DNA from: DATFDN01 sp035685165
GTDB lineage: Bacteria > Pseudomonadota > Alphaproteobacteria > Acetobacterales > Acetobacteraceae
Assembly (NCBI GenBank): GCA_035685165.1
Contig: DASRBI010000009.1
Location: 62,001 to 126,000, forward strand
DNA: 64,000 bases
Reading direction: 5' to 3'
Below, one piece after another: positions 16,967-26,341 of this stretch. Position 1 is the first letter of the stretch; every line of letters starts with the position of its first letter. The translations under genes and the position numbers were made by a program. Below the pieces are notes generated by a model. That model was not told the origin of the DNA. It saw only the letters and a list, made by a program, of their open reading frames with translations, and ran no database searches.

Positions 16967-18799
16967 ATGCTTGGCCGCCGCAACGCTAGGGCGGGTGGCG
17001 TAGCGATGACCTCGATACTCTCGACAACCGCCAAGAGCATTGCGCTCCCGGCGGCCGCGCCGTTTTCCGAACGCACACGCGACCTTCTTCTGCGCCTGTG
17101 GCGGGAAGAGATCCGCTATCATCGGAAGCGGATCCTCCTCGTGCTGGTGCTGACCGGGATCATGGCCGCGACGACGGCGCTCTACCCGGTGCTGATCGAT
17201 CACGCCTTTACCATGTTCACGCGCGGCGATCCGCGCATCTTGTACCAGATCCCGGTGCTGGTGATCTTGGTGACCTCGGTCAAAGCGGCGGCTCAGTATC
17301 TGCAGAATGTCGAAGTGCAACGCGTGGTTTTGCAGGTCATCCGGGGCCTGCAGACGCGTATGTTCAGCCATCTGACGCACGCTGACATCGCACGGATCGA
17401 ACGGGAACCCCCAGCCACTTTGGCGGCGCGCTTCACAACCGACGCCACCATCATCAGGGACGCGCTGACGCGTGCCGTAAACGGGATCGCCGATGCGGTG
17501 ACGGTGATCGGACTGGTGGCCTCGATGATCTATCTGGACTGGCTGCTGAGCCTGATTGCCGCTCTGCTCTATCCGTTGGCGGCGGTCCCAATCCAGAACG
17601 TCGGCAAGCGTATCCGCCGCGCCTCGGGCGGGATGCAGGAGAAGATGGGCGATGCGGCGGCACTGCTGAATGAGAGTTTCGCGCAGGCCCGGACGGTGCG
17701 CGCCTACATGCTGGAGGAGAGCGAGACGGCGCGCGCCGAATCGGTGTTCGACGGTCTGTATCGGGCGCTCATGCGAATGACGCGCTCTCGGTCGCGTGTC
17801 GATCCGATGCTCGAGGTGCTTGGCGGCGGCGCGGTTGCGCTGGTGATCGGCTTCTGCGGATGGCGCGCTGCATCGGGAGACCACTCGGTCGGCAACTTTA
17901 CGGGCTTCGTCGCTGCCCTACTGATCGCCTCGCGCCCGCTGCGCGCGCTCGGCTCGCTGAATGCAGCCTTGCAGGAGGGGCTCGCCGGTCTCTCGCGAGT
18001 GTTCGCGGTGCTAGACGAGCGGCCGCGGATCGTGGACGCACCGGATGCCCGCACACTTCCCGCAGGACCGGGACGAGTCGTGTTCGAGTCGGTCAGATTC
18101 ATCTATCCGGACGGACGGATCGGGCTCGACGGACTGAGCTTCGCGGCCGAGCCAGGCACCACGGTCGCGCTGGTCGGCGCCTCCGGCGCCGGCAAATCGA
18201 CTGCAATCACGTTGATTCTCCGGTTGCAAGACGTGAGCGGCGGTAGGGTCCTGATCGACGGCGCGGACGTACGGCTCGTGACACTCGCCAGCTTGCGAAG
18301 CGCGATCGCCTATGTGGGCCAGGACGCTTTGCTGTTCGACGACACGGTCGCGGCCAACATACGGATGGGGCGTCCCAGCGCCTCGGAACAGGAAGTCGAG
18401 GCCGCGGCGGAAGCGGCGGCGGCGGCTTCGTTCATTGCCGCCCTGCCGCAAGGTTATCAGACGCGGGTGGGGCCGGGCGGCCAGCGACTGTCGGGCGGGC
18501 AGCGCCAGCGCGTGGCGCTGGCGCGGGCGCTGCTGCGGGATCCGAGGATCCTGCTGCTCGACGAGGCCACCAGCGCGCTCGATACACAGAACGAAGCAGC
18601 CGTGCAGACGGCGCTCGCGCGGCTGCGGAAGGGGCGCACGACCATCATCGTCGCCCATCGCCTCTCGACCGTCCGCGATGCCGACCTGGTCGTGGTGATG
18701 AGCGAGGGGCGCGCGGTGGAGCAGGGAAATCACCAGGAACTGCTGTCCCTCAACGGCACTTATGCGGCTCTCGTGCAAGCACAGGCGCTCGTCGCGTAA
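16967..18799 (+). CDS. MsbA-like ABC exporter (fused permease and ATPase)
   Basis: A 610-residue half-transporter: six membrane segments in residues 40-330, then an ATPase with Walker A VGASGAGKST (about 402), Q-loop YVGQDALLFDD, signature LSGGQRQR (about 508), Walker B ILLLDEATSALD and H-loop VAHRLST. The MsbA-like architecture implies a lipid or hydrophobic substrate. It lies 8 nt after mlaC, so it may deliver lipid to or take it from the MlaA-MlaC path; no mlaDEF genes are near. ATG 17006 is an alternative start giving 597 residues. Confidence 0.88.
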   Translation: MLGRRNARAGGVAMTSILSTTAKSIALPAAAPFSERTRDLLLRLWREEIRYHRKRILLVLVLTGIMAATTALYPVLIDHAFTMFTRGDPRILYQIPVLVILVTSVKAAAQYLQNVEVQRVVLQVIRGLQTRMFSHLTHADIARIEREPPATLAARFTTDATIIRDALTRAVNGIADAVTVIGLVASMIYLDWLLSLIAALLYPLAAVPIQNVGKRIRRASGGMQEKMGDAAALLNESFAQARTVRAYMLEESETARAESVFDGLYRALMRMTRSRSRVDPMLEVLGGGAVALVIGFCGWRAASGDHSVGNFTGFVAALLIASRPLRALGSLNAALQEGLAGLSRVFAVLDERPRIVDAPDARTLPAGPGRVVFESVRFIYPDGRIGLDGLSFAAEPGTTVALVGASGAGKSTAITLILRLQDVSGGRVLIDGADVRLVTLASLRSAIAYVGQDALLFDDTVAANIRMGRPSASEQEVEAAAEAAAAASFIAALPQGYQTRVGPGGQRLSGGQRQRVALARALLRDPRILLLDEATSALDTQNEAAVQTALARLRKGRTTIIVAHRLSTVRDADLVVVMSEGRAVEQGNHQELLSLNGTYAALVQAQALVA

Positions 18800-18831
18800 C
18801 GCTGCTTTACTGTTGTTTTAACGCTGCTTTA
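18797..18831 (+). repeat. Direct repeat TAACGCTGCTTTA, two copies 22 bp apart
   Basis: TAACGCTGCTTTA occurs at 18797-18809 (its TAA is the exporter stop codon) and again at 18819-18831, with similar bases between the copies (CTGTTGTTT). The period of 22 bp is about two helical turns. The repeat lies in the 73-bp gap before the EmrA-like gene, so it could be a regulator site for the pump operon or a simple tandem duplication. Confidence 0.7.
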
Positions 18832-18872
18832 TCGTGGTCATCGCGCCATCAGCGCGGTAGTTTCGGACCCCG

Positions 18873-19967
18873 ATGGACGACCTGACCAAGCACGCGAGGA
18901 TCGCATCCCAGCAAAGCACCACACGCGTCGCGCGCCCCAAAAGTGCGGCCCGTCTGGCCGTCCTTTTGGTCGTGCTGATCGGGGCAGGGATTGCCGGCTA
19001 CGACTGGTGGCTCGGCCGCGATCAGGTGAGCACGGATGATGCGTTCGTCGATGGGCGGGCGGTCAGCGTCGCACCGCAGGTGGCGGGGCAAGTCGTCGGC
19101 CTGATGGTCGACGACAATCAACTGGTTAAGCAAGGCGAGCCATTGCTTCAGATCGACCCACGCTCGTTCCAGGCCGCCCGTGAGGAAGCCGCGGCCGATC
19201 TGCGAACCGCGCAGGCGGAGTTGGAGAGCGCGAGGGCGCGGCGGGCGGAAGTCGCGCTCGAGGCGCCGGCGCGCCTCGAAGCAGCGCGGGCCCAGGTTGC
19301 CTTGAGCGAAGCGATCCTGACACGAGCGCAGGCCGATTGGCGACGGCAGATACAAATGCCGCGCGGCGCAACGACCCAGCAGGAGGTGGATGCGGCGAAT
19401 GCCGCCCGGCTTTCGGCGGAAGCGAATCTGGCCGCCGCGCGGGCCGCGGTCAGCGAAGCCGATACGGTCGCGGAGCAACTCGCCCAGGCCGATGCTACGG
19501 TTCAAGATCTGACCGCGAAGGTCGCCCTCGCCCGGGCGCGGCTGCAAGAGGCCGACTTGAATCTCGCGTGGACCCGCGTCACCGCGCCGGCGGACGGGCA
19601 GGTTACGAAGCGCGACGTGGAGGTCGGCGACTACGTGCAGCCCGGACAGGCATTGATGTCGTTGGTGCTGCCTGCGCGCTGGATCACGGCCAACTTCAAG
19701 GAATCGGACCTTAGGCTGATCCGACCTGGCCAGGCGGTTGACATCTCCGTCGATGCCTACCCCGATCTGAGGCTGAAAGGCCACGTGGACAGCGTGCAGC
19801 TCGGCACCGGCTCGCGCTTCACTGCATTTCCGCCGGAGAATGCGACCGGCAACTTCGTGAAGATTGTTCAACGGGTTCCCGTGAAGGTCGCGATCGACAC
19901 GCCGCTCGATCTCGGGCATCCGCTGCCGCTCGGTGCATCCGCGGTGCCGGTCATTCACGTGCGATGA
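18873..19967 (+). CDS. EmrA/HlyD-type membrane fusion protein
   Basis: A 364-residue protein with one N-terminal membrane anchor (about 27-46, ARLAVLLVVLIGAGIAGYDWW). It has the EmrA-type motif STDDAFVDGRAVSVAPQVAGQV (lipoyl-like half one), a long alpha-helical coiled-coil hairpin (about 105-220), then LAWTRVTAPADGQV and a beta-barrel domain. Such proteins link an inner-membrane pump to the outer membrane. The last 4 nt overlap the start of the EmrB-like gene, so the two are coupled. No TolC-type gene is visible here. Confidence 0.88.
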   Translation: MDDLTKHARIASQQSTTRVARPKSAARLAVLLVVLIGAGIAGYDWWLGRDQVSTDDAFVDGRAVSVAPQVAGQVVGLMVDDNQLVKQGEPLLQIDPRSFQAAREEAAADLRTAQAELESARARRAEVALEAPARLEAARAQVALSEAILTRAQADWRRQIQMPRGATTQQEVDAANAARLSAEANLAAARAAVSEADTVAEQLAQADATVQDLTAKVALARARLQEADLNLAWTRVTAPADGQVTKRDVEVGDYVQPGQALMSLVLPARWITANFKESDLRLIRPGQAVDISVDAYPDLRLKGHVDSVQLGTGSRFTAFPPENATGNFVKIVQRVPVKVAIDTPLDLGHPLPLGASAVPVIHVR

Positions 19968-21535
19968 ACGATGTTCTAGGGGATGCCGCGTGGCGTCCCC
20001 GCCACAGCGCGTGGCTGATCGCATTCGTGGTCACGCTCGCGCCGTTCATGGAGATCCTCGACACGACGATCGTGAACGTCAGCCTGCCGTATATCGCCGG
20101 CGACATGTCCGCGAGCTACGATGATTCGACATGGAGCCTGACCTCCTACCTCGTCGCCAACGGGATCGTTTTGCCGGTGGCCGGTTGGCTCGGGCGGCTG
20201 ATCGGGCGCAAGCGCTATTTCCTGCTCTGCATCGCGATGTTCACCGCCTTCTCGCTGCTATGCGGCTTGGCGACCAGTTTGCCACAGCTCGTAGTGTTCC
20301 GCGTGCTTCAGGGCCTGTTCGGCGGCGGTCTGCAACCGAGCCAGCAGGCTGTCGTGCTCGACACCTTCGAACCGTCGCAGCGCGGGCGGGCTTTCTCGAT
20401 CGTCGCGATCGCCGTCATATTCGCGCCGATCCTGGGCCCGGTGCTCGGCGGATGGCTGACCGACACCTATAGCTGGCGCTGGGTGTTCCTGATCAACGTG
20501 CCGGTGGGCATTGTCGCTTTCGTCTCGGTCGCGAGCCTCGTCGACGACCCCCCCTGGGTAGCGCGCGACCGCACCGATATCCGTGACATAGACTATGTAG
20601 GACTCGGGCTTATCGCGCTCGGGCTCGGGTGCTTGCAGGTCACCCTCGATCGCGGCGAGGAGCTCGACTGGCTGGGCTCCCCGACGATCAAGCTATTTGC
20701 GCTCCTGGCCGGCATCGGCATCGCCGGCGCAACCGTCTGGCTCCTGTTGACGGACAAGCCGGTGGTCGATCTGCGCGTGCTTGGAGACCGCAATTTCGCG
20801 GTCGGTGTGGTCTGCATTTCCTGCATCGGTGCAATTCTCTATTCCAGCAACCTGGTGATCCCGTCCTACGCGCAGCAGGTGATGGGTTACACCGCGCTGC
20901 TGGCTGGCGAGGTCGTTTCGCCGGGCTCGCTCGTGATGGTGTTCCTGATTCCGGTGGTCGCCCGGCTCGCGCTGCCCAACATTCAGACGCGCTACCTACT
21001 TGCGTTTGGTTTTTTCGTGCTTGGCTGCACCGCCCTCTACGCCCACCGGCTGACGCCCGACCTGGATTTCACGACCATGGCGACATGGCGGGCGTTTCAG
21101 ACCATTGGGCTCGCGTTCCTGTTCGTGCCGAACAGCACGATCTCCTATTCCACCGTTCCCCGGCGGCTCAATCCGGATGCCACGGCGCTCTACGCCATGT
21201 TCCGCAACATCTCCGGCTCGATCGGGATCGCCGCCGCCGCTGCCCTGATCGATCATCGCGAGCGCACGCACCGCGCCTATCTCGCGGCGCACCTAACGCC
21301 GCTCGATCGTCCGTTCGCGGATACGCTGGATCACGCGGAACAGACCCTGCGCGGGCTCGGCCACACCGCGGCCGATGCCCACCACGCCGCGATGGGCCTC
21401 TTGATGCACATGCTCGATCAGCAGTCCCTCGTGCTCGCCTATGCCGACGTGTTCACAGTCTCGGCCGTGGCTGCCTTCGCCGTCATCCCGCTGACGTTCC
21501 TGTTCCGGCCCATGCGCGCCGGCCCGCACGGCTGA
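19964..21535 (+). CDS. EmrB-type DHA2 family multidrug MFS transporter (14 TM)
   Basis: A 523-residue carrier with 14 predicted membrane helices. It has the DHA2 motif EILDTTIVNVSLPYIAG (residue 28 onward, membrane-embedded Asp), motif A GWLGRLIGRKRYF and motif C APILGPVLGGWLTD followed by the WRWVFLINVPVG signature. It uses the proton gradient to drive export through the EmrA-like partner, with which it overlaps by ATGA. The drug or lipid substrate cannot be read from sequence. Confidence 0.9.
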   Translation: MNDVLGDAAWRPRHSAWLIAFVVTLAPFMEILDTTIVNVSLPYIAGDMSASYDDSTWSLTSYLVANGIVLPVAGWLGRLIGRKRYFLLCIAMFTAFSLLCGLATSLPQLVVFRVLQGLFGGGLQPSQQAVVLDTFEPSQRGRAFSIVAIAVIFAPILGPVLGGWLTDTYSWRWVFLINVPVGIVAFVSVASLVDDPPWVARDRTDIRDIDYVGLGLIALGLGCLQVTLDRGEELDWLGSPTIKLFALLAGIGIAGATVWLLLTDKPVVDLRVLGDRNFAVGVVCISCIGAILYSSNLVIPSYAQQVMGYTALLAGEVVSPGSLVMVFLIPVVARLALPNIQTRYLLAFGFFVLGCTALYAHRLTPDLDFTTMATWRAFQTIGLAFLFVPNSTISYSTVPRRLNPDATALYAMFRNISGSIGIAAAAALIDHRERTHRAYLAAHLTPLDRPFADTLDHAEQTLRGLGHTAADAHHAAMGLLMHMLDQQSLVLAYADVFTVSAVAAFAVIPLTFLFRPMRAGPHG

Positions 21536-21639
21536 CATCGCGCGATCGTGGCGGTCCGCACGTTCGCCATCTCGGCCATAATCCCGCGTTTCCCCCTCCA
21601 TAGTCCGGCCGCAGGCCGCAGTGGATCAGAGGAAGCGCG

Positions 21640-23100
21640 ATGCCGAACGACTCCGGCCCCGACCACCTTTTGCATGTGTACGAGACGAACCTTCCCACGC
21701 GCCTCGACCGGCTACCCTGGGCGCGGTTCCACTGGCTGGTGATCACCGGGCTCGGCATCGCGTGGATCCTCGACGGAATCGAGGTGACGCTGGTGGGCTC
21801 CCTGTCCGGCGCGATTACCCGCAGCCCCGTGCTGAAGATGTCTGCCGGCGATGTCGGCCTGAGCGCGAGTTGCTATCTGGCCGGCGCGGTTTCCGGCGCG
21901 CTCTTGTTCGGGTGGCTCACCGACCGGCTCGGCCGAAAGCGGCTGTTCGGCCTCACGGTGCTGATTTACATGCTCGCCACTCTCGCAACCGGCGCGGCTT
22001 GGAACTTCTGGTCCTTTGCCGTCTTTCGTTTCCTCACCGGCATGGGCATCGGCGGCGAATACGCGGCCGTCAACGCCGCCATTCAGGAACTGATCCCCGC
22101 GCGACGCCGCGGCTTCACCGACCTGGTAGTCAACGGCAGCTTCTGGATCGGCGCCGCGATCGGGGCCACCGGGGCCATCATCGTTCTTGATCCGGCGATC
22201 GTTCCGCCCGAGATCGGCTGGCGCGTCGCCTTCGTGATCGGCGGGCTGCTCGCCCTGATCGTGCTCTATCTGCGCCGGACGATCCCGGAAAGCCCGCGCT
22301 GGCTGATGACGCACGGCTATCCCGACGAGGCCGAGCGCGTGGTCGCCGAGATCGAGCGACGGGTGGAGGAGGAAACAGGGCGTCGCCTCGGGCCCGTCGG
22401 CCGGGTGTCATATCTCCGCCTCCGCACCGACGTGCATTCCTGGTTCGGGGCGGGCGGGCGGGCGCTGTTCGGGCGCTATTTTCGGCGCACCGTGCTGGGG
22501 ACGATCCTGATGGCGTCCCAGGCATTCTGTTACAATGCGGTTTTCTTCACCTACGCGCTGATCCTGACCGATTTCTATGGCATCGCGCCGGGTCGCGTGG
22601 GGGTGTTTATGCTCCCCTTCGCCGCGGGCAACTTCCTTGGTCCGCTGGTGCTCGGGCGTTTGTTCGATACGGTCGGACGCAAGCCGATGATCGTCGTCAC
22701 GTACGCGGTCTCCGGCGTGCTGCTCGCTATCACGGGCTGGTTGTTCGCGACCGGAGCGCTCAGCGCGGAGAGCCAGACCGCAGCGTGGACAGTGATCTTC
22801 TTCGTCGCCTCGGCGGCCGCGTCCTCGGCGTACCTGACCGTCGGCGAGAGCTTTCCCCTCGAGGTACGTGCCGTCGCCATCGCGCTCTTTTATGCACTCG
22901 GCACCGGGATCGGCGGCATCGCCGGTCCGGCGCTGTTCGGAGCCATGATCGACAGCGGCTCGCGGGTGTCGATCATGTGGGGCTACCAGCTCGGCGCCGC
23001 GCTGATGGTGATCGGCGCGGTGGCCGCCGCCGTGCTCGGGGTGCGCGCCGAGCGCCGCCCGCTCGAGGAGGTGGCGCCCCCGCTCTCGGCCGTGGACTGA
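21640..23100 (+). CDS. MFS transporter, metabolite/sugar-porter type (12 TM)
   Basis: A 486-residue carrier. TM1 carries GIAWILDGIEVTLVG with Asp and Glu in the membrane; loop 2-3 is GWLTDRLGRKRLFG (motif A); helix 4 has RFLTGMGIGGEYAAVN; and a cytosolic loop contains RRTIPESPRWLMTHG, the sugar-porter PESPRWL signature. The large central loop (about 225-270) is typical of the family. Import of an organic acid, aromatic acid or sugar is likely; the substrate is unknown. A GAGGAAGCG ribosome site precedes the ATG, and it is transcribed separately from the EmrAB-like pair. Confidence 0.85.
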   Translation: MPNDSGPDHLLHVYETNLPTRLDRLPWARFHWLVITGLGIAWILDGIEVTLVGSLSGAITRSPVLKMSAGDVGLSASCYLAGAVSGALLFGWLTDRLGRKRLFGLTVLIYMLATLATGAAWNFWSFAVFRFLTGMGIGGEYAAVNAAIQELIPARRRGFTDLVVNGSFWIGAAIGATGAIIVLDPAIVPPEIGWRVAFVIGGLLALIVLYLRRTIPESPRWLMTHGYPDEAERVVAEIERRVEEETGRRLGPVGRVSYLRLRTDVHSWFGAGGRALFGRYFRRTVLGTILMASQAFCYNAVFFTYALILTDFYGIAPGRVGVFMLPFAAGNFLGPLVLGRLFDTVGRKPMIVVTYAVSGVLLAITGWLFATGALSAESQTAAWTVIFFVASAAASSAYLTVGESFPLEVRAVAIALFYALGTGIGGIAGPALFGAMIDSGSRVSIMWGYQLGAALMVIGAVAAAVLGVRAERRPLEEVAPPLSAVD

Positions 23101-23189
23101 AACGCGGCGCGTTAACCCGATGGTGACGGTTCTGCCCGATAATCCAGCCCCCGCTCCGCTGGTGGAGCGTGCCGGCCGAGAGGGCGTGG

Positions 23190-23933
23190 ATGTCGGACGC
23201 CACGGCACCGATTACAGATTTCGCCGAACGCGCTGATGTCCCCACGCATTCGGCGGCGCCCCTATCCGCGGAGCGGCGCGGCAGGCGGGCGCTGGCGAAC
23301 TGGCTGGCCGATCCGGCGCTCCGCGGCTGGCGCGAGGCACTGAAGCGGGCCGAGGATATTGCTCTCGCGTTGGCGCTGCTGGCGCTGCTCTGGCCGCTGA
23401 TGCTGATTGTCGCCGCCTGGATAAAGCTCGACAGCCCCGGGCCGGTGCTATTTCGCCAGCGCCGGATCGGCCTGTGCGGACGCGAATTCGCTGTCTTCAA
23501 GTTCCGTACCATGCATGTCGCGGACGAGCGTCATGCCGGGGCGCTGACCCAGGCCGTTCGCGATGACCCGCGGGTCACCCGTGCCGGCCGGTTCCTGCGC
23601 CGGACCTCATTCGACGAGCTGCCCCAGCTGTTCAACGTGCTCCGCAAGGAGATGTCGGTGGTGGGACCGCGCCCGCACGCGCCGGGAACCTGCGCGGGTG
23701 GCCGCCGATTCGAGGAGGTCGTGCCGTTCTATGCGGCACGGCACCGAGTGCGCCCCGGCATGACGGGGCTTGCCCAGGTGCGCGGCTGGCGCGGCGAGAC
23801 TGACACGGCGGAGAAGATCATCCGCCGTGTGACGAGTGATCTCGAATATATCCGCTGCTGGTCGCCTTGGCTCGACATAACGCTGCTCGGGCGGACCCTG
23901 GGGACGATGCTCAGTATGCGGAACGCCTACTGA
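23190..23933 (+). CDS. Undecaprenyl-phosphate sugar transferase (initiating glycosyltransferase)
   Basis: A 247-residue protein of the bacterial sugar transferase family (WcaJ/PssY-type C-terminal domain without the long N-terminal membrane region). One membrane segment or re-entrant helix (about 65-85, LALALLALLWPLMLIVAAW) is followed by KLDSPGPVLFRQRRIG, FAVFKFRTMHV, FLRRTSFDELPQLFNVLR (catalytic Asp-Glu pair), MSVVGPRP and RPGMTGLAQVRG. It transfers a sugar-1-phosphate to the lipid carrier at the start of exopolysaccharide or O-antigen synthesis. ATG 23190 is chosen; GTG 23169 is possible. Confidence 0.9.
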   Translation: MSDATAPITDFAERADVPTHSAAPLSAERRGRRALANWLADPALRGWREALKRAEDIALALALLALLWPLMLIVAAWIKLDSPGPVLFRQRRIGLCGREFAVFKFRTMHVADERHAGALTQAVRDDPRVTRAGRFLRRTSFDELPQLFNVLRKEMSVVGPRPHAPGTCAGGRRFEEVVPFYAARHRVRPGMTGLAQVRGWRGETDTAEKIIRRVTSDLEYIRCWSPWLDITLLGRTLGTMLSMRNAY

Positions 23934-24916
23934 TGCGGCACCTCGCCGGAGCGAAGCGGCCTCCATCCGGAGAATACGATGCCGATATCGTAATCCTGAT
24001 GCTGGAGCGTGCGACCGAGACCATCGCCGCCCTGAGTTCGGCGCTCAATCAGCGCGGCATCGTTCGGCATGTGACGATACTCGACCAAGGCTCCTCGCAG
24101 CAGGCGATCGCCGAGGTAGCATCGGCCATTGGGTCGAACACGGAGGCGACGCTGCTCGGCACCGGCCGCAATCTCGGCGTTGCGGCGGGGCGGAACCGCG
24201 CGAGCGCGTTCGGCCACGGCCGGGCGATCATCGGGCTCGACAACGACGCGGTGTTCGCCTCGCGCGATTCTGCCGCGGCGGCCGTGCGGGCACTGGCCGC
24301 CACGCCCGATCTGGCGGCGATCGGGTTCCGCATCCTAGCGGCGGACGGCGCGACCGACGATCCTCTCTGCTGGGGGTATCCGCGTGGGTTGCTGCACGCG
24401 GCCCGCGAGACCTTCGAGGCGGCAACGTTCGTGGGGGCGGGGCACGCGATCCGCCGCTCCGCCTTCGAGGAGGCAGGCGGCTATGACGAGGCGCTGTTCT
24501 TCTGCTGGGAAGAGTTCGACTTCTGCCGGCGCGCGATTGCCGCAGGATGGCGCATCGAGTACCGCGGCGACATCGCCATTCGCCACATGGTCGCACCAGC
24601 TCGCCGGATCGCATGGCGAGGCGGGCGCTGGCGCTACTTCGTCCGCAACCGCCTGTACATAGCGCGCAAGGCGGGCGAGGGATGGCCGGCGATCCTCGCG
24701 CTGGCGGGCGGGTATGCTGCTAAAGGGGCGGCGAACGGGCTGCTCGGCGACAGCGTGCGGGCGATCGCCGAGGCCACCCCCCTGATTTGTCGGCTTCGGC
24801 CCGCCCGCCGCGTTCTGCCACGGACGCGGGAATACCTCCGGCGCGCCGATGGCCGATATCGGCCGCCCATTTGGCGGCGGCTGTTCATCGAGGGGCTTGC
24901 GAAACTGCCGGGGTAA
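23933..24916 (+). CDS. Glycosyltransferase family 2
   Basis: A 327-residue GT-A enzyme. It starts at the ATG that shares its A with the sugar-transferase stop (TGATG). It has VTILDQGSSQQ, a nucleotide-sugar site GLDNDAVF (DxD-like, about residue 100), GAGHAIRRSAFEEAGGYDEALFFCWEEFDFCRRA (acceptor and catalytic region, about 165-200) and a basic C-terminus. This pattern resembles rhamnosyltransferase-like family 2 enzymes. Coupling suggests it adds the second sugar to the lipid-linked primer. The 3' end overlaps the convergent CCA-transferase gene by 32 nt. Confidence 0.85.
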   Translation: MRHLAGAKRPPSGEYDADIVILMLERATETIAALSSALNQRGIVRHVTILDQGSSQQAIAEVASAIGSNTEATLLGTGRNLGVAAGRNRASAFGHGRAIIGLDNDAVFASRDSAAAAVRALAATPDLAAIGFRILAADGATDDPLCWGYPRGLLHAARETFEAATFVGAGHAIRRSAFEEAGGYDEALFFCWEEFDFCRRAIAAGWRIEYRGDIAIRHMVAPARRIAWRGGRWRYFVRNRLYIARKAGEGWPAILALAGGYAAKGAANGLLGDSVRAIAEATPLICRLRPARRVLPRTREYLRRADGRYRPPIWRRLFIEGLAKLPG

Positions 24917-26114
24917 CGGGCGCGTCCGCGGCAATCAGCCGATGCAGCTCGGCGCGGCAGGCGGCGGCATTGGGGCGGCAGCCGCGATCAAGCCACCAAG
25001 CCCGCACCCTCCGCAGGAGATGTCCAACACGCGGGCCCGGCATCACGCCCTCCGCAAGTACGTCGCTGCCGGCGAGTGGGAAAACCGGCCGCGGCATCGC
25101 CTCAAGCCGCCGGCGCAGCGCGGCCCAACCCGGCGCCATGTCGCCAGCGAGCCATGTGCGGCCGATGAGGATTTCCGGCTCTGCGTCTGCGAGTTGCCGT
25201 CGGAGCGCATCGTCATCGTCACCGGGCTGCGGCGCGGGTGCCGCGCGAAGTGCGGCGAGACGCTCGCGCTCGTCGTTGGACAACCTCAGCCGATCGGCGA
25301 CGGCGGCGATCTCGGCTGCCGCCGGGAGCAGTGCCGCGAGGCGCAGCACGGGGTCGGCAGGTGCGCCCGCCTCCAGGATACGCGCGAGCGCAGCGGGATC
25401 GGCTGCGCCGACTAGCGCCTCCAAGACGCCGAGCTCCGCCATCGGGCCGAGCGCAGGGAGTGGAGCGGGACCGGTCAGGACGAGGCGCAGTTCTGTCCAC
25501 ACGCGCTCGCCTGAGAGGCGCCCAAGCTGTGGCACCGCCGCGCGGATCGCGGCGGCGGCGGCGGGCTCGGGCGCGCCTCGACCGTAGCTTGCATGGAAGC
25601 GGAAGAAGCGCAGCACGCGGAGATAATCCTCCTCGATGCGCCGCCCCGGGTCGCCCACGAACCGCACGCACCCCGCGCGGAGGTCGAAGACACCGCCGAA
25701 ATAGTCGAACACCTCGCCGGCCGCATTCATCGAGAGCGCGTTGATCGTGAAATCGCGGCGCGCGGCGTCCTCTCGCCAGTCATCGGTGAACGCCACGACC
25801 GCGTGCCGCCCGTCCGTCGCCACGTCGCGACGCAGCGTCGTGATCTCGAAATGACGGGGCGGCATCACCGCCGTAACCGTTCCGTGCGCGATCCCGGTTG
25901 GCACCACGCGGATCCCGGCATTTGTCAGCACGGATGTCGTCTCGTCCGGCTGTCTCGGCGTGGCGAGATCCACATCCGCGACCGGACGGCCAAGCACCGC
26001 GTCGCGCACGGCACCGCCGACGATCCGCGCTTCCGGCAGGAGAGCGAGCAACCGGCGAAGCTCCGGCCACTGAAGGAACGGCACTCCCTGCAGTCGCAGC
26101 GCGGGGTCCGTCAC
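24885..26114 (-). CDS. cca: CCA-adding tRNA nucleotidyltransferase / poly(A) polymerase family
   Basis: A 409-residue class II nucleotidyltransferase: RIVGGAVRDAVLGRPVADVDLAT has the GGxxR and DxD motifs, followed by RRDFTINAL and RIEEDYLRVLRFFRFHA (motif D/E region), then a helical tRNA-binding part. It builds or repairs the 3' CCA end of tRNA. The GTG start at 26114 overlaps the stop of the upstream small gene (GTGA), which supports this start over more upstream codons. The alphaproteobacterial members act on CCA addition; a poly(A) polymerase role cannot be excluded. Confidence 0.88.
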   Translation of the reverse strand: MTDPALRLQGVPFLQWPELRRLLALLPEARIVGGAVRDAVLGRPVADVDLATPRQPDETTSVLTNAGIRVVPTGIAHGTVTAVMPPRHFEITTLRRDVATDGRHAVVAFTDDWREDAARRDFTINALSMNAAGEVFDYFGGVFDLRAGCVRFVGDPGRRIEEDYLRVLRFFRFHASYGRGAPEPAAAAAIRAAVPQLGRLSGERVWTELRLVLTGPAPLPALGPMAELGVLEALVGAADPAALARILEAGAPADPVLRLAALLPAAAEIAAVADRLRLSNDERERLAALRAAPAPQPGDDDDALRRQLADAEPEILIGRTWLAGDMAPGWAALRRRLEAMPRPVFPLAGSDVLAEGVMPGPRVGHLLRRVRAWWLDRGCRPNAAACRAELHRLIAADAPVTPAVSQAPR

Positions 26115-26341
26115 TGGCCGACCACCGCGCCGTTGGGAGCGAGATGCGCCGGAACATAAGGCCGGCCAGGCGAAAGCGAGCGCCCCAAGCCGAACCAAAT
26201 CAAAGCCAACGCCGCCACAGCGACGAGCGCATAGCTCACCCCGAGCACGCGCGGCGGCAATCGGTCATGGAGGAAAATCGACCAGATCAGGAACAGCACC
26301 AGGGGCACCGCGGTCAGCGCCGCCTCGGTCAGCCGCAGCAT
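26111..26341 (-). CDS. Small two-TM membrane protein (DUF6111-like)
   Basis: A 76-residue protein with two hydrophobic helices (about 8-24 LTAVPLVLFLIWSIFL and 34-52 GVSYALVAVAALALIWF), then a short polar tail (GRPYVPAHLAPNGAVVGQ). It sits between the CoA pyrophosphatase and CCA-transferase genes, with start and stop coupled to both. In alphaproteobacteria this position is held by a small membrane family that I believe is DUF6111. Function is unknown. Confidence 0.7.
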   Translation of the reverse strand: MLRLTEAALTAVPLVLFLIWSIFLHDRLPPRVLGVSYALVAVAALALIWFGLGRSLSPGRPYVPAHLAPNGAVVGQ

